DNA from: Branchiostoma floridae
Taxonomy: Eukaryota; Chordata; Leptocardii; Amphioxiformes; Branchiostomatidae
Length of the DNA stretch: 64,000 nucleotides
Direction of reading: 5' to 3'
NCBI RefSeq assembly: GCF_000003815.2
Contig: NC_049979.1
Span: forward strand, 27,770,249 to 27,834,248
Shown: one piece after another, positions 57,346 through 64,000 of the stretch
Numbering within the stretch: position 1 is the first letter of the stretch
Layout: every line of letters begins with the position of its first letter
Notes under the pieces: generated by a model
The model's database searches: none
What the model saw: only the letters and a program-made list of their open reading frames with translations
What the model was told of the DNA's origin: nothing
Translations under genes and position numbers: made by a program

Positions 57346-58543
57346 ATGATGTTGGCAAGGCTGCCAGTCCTATGCGGATTTGCCATAATAGCGGCCATGT
57401 TGGTGCTCAGTTTGCTTGTGTCTTTGCCTCACATAAACGATGAAAGGTATGGTGTAGCGATAACCTCTTACATGAAAAATTAACGTCTGAGTAAATTTGG
57501 CTATTCCATTGTATATGCTGTTTGGCAAGTGCTCGTAAAATATGAGCTTACCTATACCAGTATCAATACTCAAAGTATGACCGAAGGTTTGAATATATAT
57601 GTACATATCAGAAACTCTAGATCTTATCATAGTACATACGTGTAACATAAATCTTTTCTGATACCATTCCATTACAGGCTGTACGATATAGCACCTTACC
57701 TACGTGTCTCATCGTCAATAAAGTCAAAGTCAAAGTGTCTGTAAGCCTAACACCAACATTGGTTTCATCAAAACCCACAAGACAGGAGGCAGCAGCGTCA
57801 TGCAAATTTTCCAGCGCTTCGGCTATCTTCGCAATCTCTCGTTCTTGTTGCCGAGCGGAAAGTCCATCGGACAATTGTATCCGTACGGCATTCGCGACCG
57901 TAAGTACCTCCCGCCGATTGAGGCCGGGAGACCGTTCGACATCTTGGCACATCACACGGTCTATGATAGAGCGGGGATAACACAACTGCTCTCTGCTAAC
58001 GTTACATTTGTTACCATCGTCAGGGAACCGATGGAACGGCTAAAGTCTGCCTTTAATTTTTACAAGCTGGCAAAGAGGTACAAAATTCCGGGACCAGACC
58101 CCCTGCTAAGGTTCCTGGAAAACCCAGGAAAATTTGAACATCCCATCACAAGATACCGCGATCGTCAAACAAGAAATAACATCGCCTTAGAATTGGGTTT
58201 TCCCCTGAAGAATCTATCATCCGTAAAGGAAAAGGACATCCAGGAATTTGTCGAGAAGACTTCGCGAGAGTTTGACCTCGTGATGGTGCTGGAGTATTTC
58301 GATGAGTCCTTGGTGCTGCTGAGGCGGCTGCTGTGTTGGGACATGCGAGACATTCTCAACTTTAAATACAACAGCTTTCAGTACGGGAAACTGGGAAATA
58401 CGTCATTCTCGGAGAAGCTGATACAAAACTATCGCCAGCACTCCGCCATTGACTACACTCTGTACGAACACTTCAACAACACATTGTGGAGGAAGATCAA
58501 CATGGCTGGGAGCGACTTCCGGAAAGAGCTTTTGGCTTCTTAG
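57346..58543 (+). CDS. galactose-3-O-sulfotransferase family protein, two exons
   Basis: Golgi type II membrane enzyme that would transfer sulfate from PAPS to the 3-OH of galactose on glycolipid or glycan. Exon 1 (57346-57446) encodes 33 residues with one hydrophobic segment (about 6-28, VLCGFAIIAAMLVLSLLVSL), a signal anchor. Exon 2 (57724-58543) gives a total of 306 residues. Residues 40-60 (CKPNTNIGFIKTHKTGGSSV) are the 5'-PAPS loop of the family; TFVTIVREPMERLKSAF (about 128-144) is the 3'-phosphate loop; EYFDESLVLLRRLLCW (about 224-239) is typical of GAL3ST. Several N-glycosylation sites (NLS, NVT, NTS) are present. The family is usually above 400 residues, so about 100 C-terminal residues are missing or encoded elsewhere. 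The acceptor is one of three tandem AAAG sites (57723, 57729, 57735), all in frame; the first is chosen. Which paralogue it is cannot be told. Confidence 0.85.
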
Positions 58544-58626
58544 CAGCTTGCTTTCATACTGTCTGGGACTTTTATAGTACAGTACTGCAACATTCAAGTA
58601 AACTTAGGGGCTGGGATTGAGATGAT

Positions 58627-58632
58627 ATTAAA
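58627..58632 (+). promoter_or_regulatory. weak candidate poly(A) signal, sulfotransferase
   Basis: ATTAAA, a common variant hexamer, 84 nt after the stop codon and followed by a T-rich stretch. No AATAAA is seen close by. Confidence 0.3.
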
Positions 58633-59130
58633 TTTTTTTTTCTTGCAATGAAACAGAAGACATTTCTTTATGAGTGGCACTAGCTGTTCTGTAGTTTCCA
58701 TGAGCGGTGCTTTATTTCCAGCTATAAGATGAGCATGTCTAAGATGACGAATGTACTATCTTCTGTGGTATTAGATTATTTCAAATTGTCACTGCCAGGT
58801 CAACCTCTCCTGTGAAAATAACAATGTGCTTTTTACATACCAACACTCCTAACACCAATTATTTCATGCTGTCCCAGTTTTACAGTCAACAGAAACTTTG
58901 GATAACAGAATAACTTAGAGCTGCACATCTGAATGCAACTGTTTACCTGTTACTCAAAAACATTGCATTATAATAACATTTCAGATCATTCATACTAGAA
59001 AACACGTATGCTAGTGATAAATTCATTACCTTACATTGACATAAGACCCTGTTAAAGACTATAAAATTTCTTGCAATAGCTCCACTTCATCAGGCTAATT
59101 CAGACAAACATCTTTTTCATTGTGAGATAC
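58633..59130. other. intergenic, nothing recognised
   Basis: AT-rich DNA between the convergent sulfotransferase and NAA30 genes; I see no gene or clear repeat in it. Confidence 0.5.
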
Positions 59131-59138
59131 TCTTAAGA

Positions 59139-59231
59139 CTAGCCTGGGTACCATCCACCGTGGCTCAATCTGTGGTCAGAGAGCAAAAAGACTGTGCCTG
59201 CAGTTGCTACAGAGGAAGGTACCCAGGCTAG
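59139..59231. mobile_element. short MITE with CTAGCCTGGGTACC ends
   Basis: Begins CTAGCCTGGGTACC and ends GGTACCCAGGCTAG, perfectly inverted, 93 bp in total. It abuts the next element at GGCCTAGG. Confidence 0.75.
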
Positions 59232-59617
59232 GCCTAGGAAAAAAAATGTTGTGTTTCCTGTTTCCCTACCTACCCTAAAAAAACCTGCCGACCCTAGACT
59301 TTTTTTGGGTTGGGCAGTGGAGTCACATAGCTTCCAGATAGAATTTTTATTTAGCCTGCTACCTATTGAAGTAAAACACTGCTTGTCCCATCTAATGAAG
59401 GATAAACGTATCTATCATGCACAAAATTAAAGTTTGACATTGAAAGACAAGTGTCATCATGCATTTCAGTTTACTTTGTTCAACAGTATTGTAATATGTA
59501 TCACTAGAGTTTTGGCCAGCCTAAAAAAAATACAAAAAAATGAAAGATAATCCCTACCTACCGACCCTAATTTTTTCAGGACTGAAACAGGAAACACAAC
59601 ATTTTTTTTCCTAGGCC
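59231..59617. mobile_element. 387-bp TIR element
   Basis: The ends are GGCCTAGGAAAAAAAATGTT followed by GTGTTTCCTGTTTC, and the exact inverted form, about 34 bp each. The subterminal TACCTACCCTA / CTACCTACCGACCCTA motif is present on both sides of the interior. No coding capacity. Confidence 0.8.
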
Positions 59618-60134
59618 CTACTAAAAAAAAAGTAAAAGACAGGACTAAAATCAAAAGTCTTACACAACATGGCAATTAAAGACATGACAAAGTTTTAATG
59701 TGTCCAAGCCCAGTCTTGTTTTTCTAGTGCTACATGTGTCACTGATACAAGAAGCAATTTTCAATTTTCTTTATAATTAATTTCAAGGCATTCACCAGTA
59801 CATCCATTACTACAATCTTCTCAGAAGTAATTCACATCTGTTAAATCAGTTCCTTATGAAAACACATCGTAGATACCTCGGTAAGAAGTACTTGTGGAAT
59901 TGAGACATACACAATTTATTAATTCATAACATGAGATATTGATTAACAACATTACTTCAACCAACAGAGATACTTAATACTATAACAGTAATCGAGGACT
60001 GAGGACTACATTAGTCATTTTATCCACACAAAAGCGAATACAAGTTTCAAGGCCTTAGCTTTGAATCTGAAAATGCTGATAGAACTGAGGTGCAATGACA
60101 CCAGTCTGTGATGGTGCACAGAACATGACCACTC
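59618..60134. other. NAA30 3' flank with candidate poly(A) signal
   Basis: No gene is seen. On the minus strand an AATAAA lies at 59915-59920, about 560 nt after the NAA30 stop; a variant ATTAAA lies nearer, at 60284-60289, inside the loop of the hairpin at 60135-60390. Confidence 0.4.
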
Positions 60135-60390
60135 TGAACTGTGTGATCACTACCACTGAGAACCCCCCTATTTTAGAAGTAGACTAGTCCTGTTACCTGA
60201 CTATGGTGCTAAGAGTCCTGAAGGGAAGACAGTGAAGAAACCATGAAGCTCTTCGAAAAGTCAGTCAATTTATAAAAGTAAGATTTAATAAGGGCGTCAC
60301 GGACAGGATTCTTAGCACCAGAGTCAGGTAACAGGACTAGTCTACTTGTAAAATGAGGGGTTCTGAGTGGTAGTGATCACATAGTTCACA
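60135..60390. repeat. long inverted repeat in the probable NAA30 3' UTR
   Basis: The left arm (60135 to about 60213) and right arm (about 60302-60390) are inverted copies of about 80 nt with few mismatches. Shared segments include GTGATCACTACCACT, GTAGACTAGTCCTGTTACCT and GGTGCTAAGA. It starts about 90 nt after the NAA30 stop, on the transcribed side. It is probably a foldback MITE; in RNA it would form a long stem. Confidence 0.8.
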
Positions 60391-60480
60391 GTGGGTACAT
60401 AACAAACACGAAGCCACTATATTATTCTACTTTCCCACAAACAGCAATGTAACAAAGGGGGAGGGGGGTCGTTACGATCC

Positions 60481-63400
60481 TCATCGCAGCCAGAGCTTGA
60501 GCCGCAGAGCATCCACACCGTTCAGGTAATATCGAAATAATCTCTTATCCCTCACAAATCCCAAGTTCTCATACAACCTCAGAGCAGGCTTGTTTGTGAT
60601 CTCGGTCTCCAGCACGACCTGCAGTGGGGAAAAGTAAAATAAACAAGAAATATTGAATATCAAATCTACCTGATAACAATTAAAATATTGTCAAGTGCAC
60701 ATTGTGTGGCAATGGTAGAGTGTATGCCCCAGAACAAGGAGGTCCTACTGTAGGTTCAAGTCCCGACATTAGCCAATGTTACGCCCTTGGGCAATGTACT
60801 TAACACAAATATCCTCACTTTACTAAGGGGCAAAAGAGTACGTAACTCCAGCTAGGGACGTCCCTCGGATAGGACGTTCAATGGAGGTCCCGTGTTGGGG
60901 AGAGATACACCTTGAGCACGTAAAAGAACCCAAAACACTTATCGAAAAGAGTAGCAGTTCTTCCCAGTGTGAACTGATCAAATAAATCTGTTTGGATATG
61001 CAGCTTGTCCTGTTCAGTACTAACCTAGTGTGTTATACCTTATACTATATAGTTATAGGCAGTTTACTAGGTATGCAAACAAACAATATCAAAAGTGGTT
61101 CTAGTTCCAGGGTATACCACTTACCCCAAAATACATTTTTTTCTGCATATCAGCACTGGCACAGGCCAAATATGAACTTCAGAAGTTACCCTCACCAGAC
61201 AAGTTATGCCTCCACCCTTCATTTTCTTTCCCTTTCACAGTCCATCAATGCACACTGATTTGTCAAATTTTGTGTTGATGATGCTGATTACAAAGCACAT
61301 GTAGTATCATATCAGACAGTATAATCTGCTGTAAGATGTGACAAGGCAGAGAAGGACATTGGCTTCAAAATGCCGAGGGAGACATCCCAGGTAGGGAAAG
61401 TAAACTGTAAAGGAGAAAATCTTGTCCAAATTTTGTTTGGGAACATACCTCATCACAATCGTCATCAGTCATGGCACGGATGGCTTTCTTCACTAGAGTA
61501 GAACCTGAAACAATCAAGGACATAAAAGGACTCAATTCAACTACAAAAGAATAAAGATTATGCACATCAGCCTGGATGCAATCCTAGTTAGTTTACCAGG
61601 GCTCCTACAATCCATCTAGGAAGGGGAGAGTATAGGTGTGCATGCCTTGGTGAACTAACTTACTAAGATGGTACCAAAGCTAGATGCCCTGAGTATTTTG
61701 TAAGGGTATTCTGTGTGTGGACATCAATCCATAATCATTCTCTTTTATTTCAAAAGGAATGACTAGTACATATACCTTGCAATTTTTCTATTGTGTGTTG
61801 CAACAGTAAATTGTATATTGCTACGTTGTACTAGTAATACACTGCTCATCACATTGTAATAGATTACAAAAAAAATGGCCCTCAAACTAGGTAAAGCCTG
61901 GCTTCCTAAGTTTGTAAATACTAGTACATTATGCCAAACAAAATACGGCTAATAACTTGCATCTTGCAATGGCATCCAGATATTTTCAACCTTGCAATGG
62001 CTGTTTTCTACATGTGCATTTGTACTCGTTTCCCACAACATTACTTTCCAGCCATACTCTGACAAAAATAGTGACAATGTATCTTTATAGTTGAATGATG
62101 AGATGAAGTATCAACCACAAACAAGTACAGTTTACATTGTACAATGCACTTCAGTACAAACCGATAGCTTTCCTCCTATAGTTCTCATCTACGGCTAGCA
62201 TGGCGATGTAGCCTCGGCGAACCATTTTCTTGTGCATGTCCAGCTTGCACACAATCGCTCCCACACACTTCCCTCCCGACATGGCCTGGGGAAAAAAAAA
62301 GCAGTACATGCATATCAAAAATGATAAAACAATTTTGGCAATACATGTATACTTCACAATAAAAGTGATAACTTTACAGTTGGAAAATTTCTGACAAATT
62401 TACAAAGTTGGCCATATCATTTCTTTGTTTCTCTGTTTTGACCAATGCATATCATTTCATTGTTTGTATGTTTGACCAATGATATGTAGTTGTGTGCGTG
62501 TCTGTTCAGGTATACTTGCGAGTTTTTGTGAGTGTGCACATTTTGTGGTACAGTACGTGTGTGTCTGACTGGACTGCGTGAATGTCTGTATGAATGTATC
62601 AGTATGATTACAGATGATATAGGGTTGGACAAGTCCATTGGCCCAATTTCCTGGGGCAAGTAAAAGTAAAAATGGAAGCACCCTATCAGGTAGCGCAATA
62701 CACCTTTCTCACGCCGCGGCCATGATAGATCTAAAACGAGTTCAATGAGGCAAACAAAAGACTGTCCATCATAATTAGTAGTTCAACCAATGATAGCATG
62801 GAAATTAGAAAACTGACCAATAAGAGAATGGCTGCATGTCCGTCAAATATTTGCATTACTATGTTTTTATTTTGCATCTCTTAAGGGAATATGGGATCAG
62901 TACGCGAGTCTAAATTGCTACATATTTCGCTGCATAACATTGGTTGTAATATTTATCATTTGATCTTATATTGTAAAAATTTGTGTGATCTGGGGAAAAA
63001 CTAAATGGAAGCTGATTTTAGAAATAAGTTTTGTCTGTTTGCCTCATTGACCTCGTCTTCAATCTATGATGGCCGCCGTGTGAGAAAGGTGTATTTCTTT
63101 TGATGGGAACAATTTTTCCATTGGTATAACATAAATTTTTTGAAGTGTTTCTTTACTGAAGAATATAAGGATTTCCTTGTTAGAACTTAGAAGTAATATN
63201 NNNNNNNNNNNNNNNNNNNNNNNNNNNNNNNNNNNNNNNNNNNNNNNNNNNNNNNNNNNNNNNNNNNNNNNNNNNNNNNNNNNNNNNNNNNNNNNNNNNT
63301 GTTACACCATGAGCCGGTTTACCTGGCATGCAATAAGCTCTTTCGCACTTCTGAATAAGCCAGTGCAGCGACAGGCATTGTGGGTAACAAATCAAAGGTC

Positions 63401-64000
63401 AAGGCCCCTGACTTGTAAATTCGACTAGACCATTGTCTAGATTTGCATATTAATGTCCAGATGTGTTTTGTTTATGTCTCAGGGGCCTTCACCTATGACA
63501 TACTACCCACAATTTCTGAAGCTGCACATGCGTACTACTCAAAAGTGTGAAAGAGCTTATACAGTAGAGGCCAGTTAATTGCACAACGGATAACTGCACA
63601 CTTCTGTTAATCGCACGGAATCCAAAAGCCCCGCAGTGATGCCGTCCTGCTGAATACCTTCGCTTTGTTGCACCATCCGAATAATTGCACAAAATGTGAT
63701 GGCAAATGGGAGTGCAATTAAACAGCCTCTACCGTAGCACAAACCAACTTACCAGAAAGCATAGCTTGGGCCAATTGTGAATGAAGTAGCGGTAGGTGTA
63801 TATGGAGTAGGGTTCTGAGAGGTCCTTCGTGATGAGCCTGATGATGTCCGGCATCTGCAGTTCTGATTGGTAACTAACATAGCTAACATGGTCCTCCCCA
63901 TCCTCCTCCTCCTCAGCAGCAGCATCCCCATCAAAGCCTGATGATGGAATCTTCTCAATCAGTAGTTCCCTTCCCGACAACACGCCATCCTCCTCAACAA
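60481..64000 (-). CDS. NAA30: N-alpha-acetyltransferase 30 (NatC catalytic subunit), 3' part
   Basis: Cytosolic, ribosome-associated enzyme that acetylates N-termini such as Met-Leu and Met-Ile, together with NAA35 and NAA38. Four coding exons are in the window: 64000-63753 (open at the edge), 62285-62162, 61504-61449 and 60618-60481, all with GT-AG borders and matching phases, about 187 residues (human 362). The first has an acidic stretch, then [19 protein letters not shown] and [19 protein letters not shown]; the second [19 protein letters not shown] and [15 protein letters not shown]; the third a helix; the last [20 protein letters not shown] and [16 protein letters not shown], nearly identical to vertebrate NAA30. 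This is a GNAT fold. The acetyl-CoA loop reads RRKAIG where the family has RRNGIG or similar. The N-terminal half lies beyond the window. Confidence 0.95.
60705..60970 (+). mobile_element. tRNA-derived SINE, NAA30 intron
   Basis: The head resembles a tRNA: TGGTAGAGTGTATG (A box) near 60713 and GGTTCAAGTCCC (B box) at 60753-60764. The body contains GCCCTTGGGCAATGTACTTA, GACGTCCCTCGGATAGG, GGAGGTCCCGTGTTGGGGAG and GCACGTAAAAGAACCC. It lies in the intron between the last two NAA30 exons. It resembles SINE classes with a conserved central domain; I do not assign it to a named family. Confidence 0.65.
61569..61690. repeat. repeat copy in NAA30 intron
   Basis: GATGCAATCCTAGTTAGTTT ACCAGGG with inverted-like AACTAACTTACTAAG and GGTACC-type flanks. 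The same phrase (GTTGCATCCTCGTAAGTTTA CCAGGG) occurs at 49435-49461, directly beside the donor of WASHC2 exon 3. It is probably a MITE fragment shared by both genes. Confidence 0.4.
62701..63091. mobile_element. ~390-bp TIR element, NAA30 intron
   Basis: Begins CACCTTTCTCACGCCGCGGC and ends with the complement of CACCTTTCTCACACGGCGGC, with further inverted matches (TCAATGAGGCAAAC) over about 70 bp. TA stands at both ends (62699-62700 and 63092-63093). No coding capacity is visible, so it is a MITE. Confidence 0.8.
63200..63299. other. assembly gap (100 N)
   Basis: Exactly 100 N in the NAA30 intron next to the 63334-63559 MITE; true size unknown. Confidence 0.99.
63334..63559. mobile_element. 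diverged relative of the 20944-21171 foldback MITE
   Basis: The ends TAAGCTCTTTCGCACTT and the complement of TAAGCTCTTTCACACTT are inverted over about 85 bp, with more mismatches than the first copy. It shares with that copy the order of GCAGCGACAGGCATT / GCGGCGACAGGAATT, then GGGTAA..AT, AAAGG and AAGGC. TA ends are present. Confidence 0.7.
63562..63734. mobile_element. pogo/Tigger-like MITE beside an NAA30 splice donor
   Basis: 173 bp, beginning CAGTAGAGGC and ending with the complement of CGGTAGAGGC, with TA on both sides (63560-63561 and 63735-63736). Internal TTAATTGCAC / GTGCAATTAA blocks are inverted. It starts right after the preceding MITE and ends 18 bases short of the exon border at 63753. 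Confidence 0.8.

Noticed and set aside
57678-57740. Frameshift or pseudogene in the sulfotransferase
   Set aside because: It appears only if the CATTACAG site is used. The AAAG acceptors restore the frame and bring the conserved C-x-P before the PAPS loop.
57800-58543. Sulfotransferase starting at the Met at 57800
   Set aside because: That start would remove the PAPS-binding loop and the membrane anchor; the frame continues upstream to an in-phase splice site and a good first exon.
58627-58632. A firm poly(A) assignment for the sulfotransferase
   Set aside because: Only a variant hexamer is present and it is close to the stop, so it is kept as a weak candidate only.

Overview
This is eukaryotic, animal-type genomic DNA: coding sequence lies in short exons with GT-AG introns, DNA transposon remnants are abundant, and there are N-filled assembly gaps. 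The four genes recognised are metazoan, and their proteins read as close relatives of the vertebrate versions. Together with the many short inverted-repeat elements and tRNA-headed SINEs, this suggests an invertebrate deuterostome, most likely a cephalochordate (amphioxus). The species is an inference from sequence style and not proven here.

Layout. (1) 1-19002 is one strand-consistent satellite array of about 214-216 bp monomers, broken by seven N gaps and continuing past the left edge. It has clear higher-order structure: marked multi-monomer blocks recur, for example with an exact 2149-bp offset. (2) 19003-21513 interrupts the satellite. It holds an AT-rich stretch with a degenerate recurring motif and a broken minus-strand LINE ORF1-like sequence, itself split by a 228-bp near-perfect foldback element. 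(3) 21514-22173 is a second small patch of the same satellite, running directly into an 18-bp minisatellite (22181-22417).

(4) 23105-51418 (minus) is a complete WASHC2/FAM21 gene. I could place 33 coding exons whose lengths sum to 4230 nt, giving an uninterrupted 1409-residue protein: a proline-rich N-terminus, the conserved FAM21 head, a very long acidic tail of LF(G/D/S/A) motifs, a basic capping-protein-binding segment, and the conserved C-terminus. Its introns carry at least a dozen mobile elements, including a mariner deletion derivative, a pogo/Tigger-like element, hAT-like MITEs, a second locus of the 18-bp minisatellite and several SINEs. (5) 53138-54783 (plus) is a four-exon stathmin-domain gene resembling STMND1, head to head with WASHC2. 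(6) 57346-58543 (plus) is a two-exon type II membrane sulfotransferase of the galactose-3-O-sulfotransferase family. (7) 60481-64000 (minus) is the 3' part of NAA30, the catalytic subunit of the NatC N-terminal acetyltransferase, running off the right edge.

The genes do not form a pathway. WASHC2 acts in endosomal actin assembly and retromer sorting, the stathmin-like protein probably binds tubulin, the sulfotransferase modifies glycans in the Golgi, and NAA30 acetylates nascent proteins. The main points of interest are the higher-order satellite and its shared minisatellite, the foldback element that splits the ORF1-like sequence in phase, the FAM21 N-terminal polyproline extension, a Gly-to-Ala change in the NAA30 acetyl-CoA loop, and MITEs lying next to splice sites and within the probable NAA30 3' UTR.
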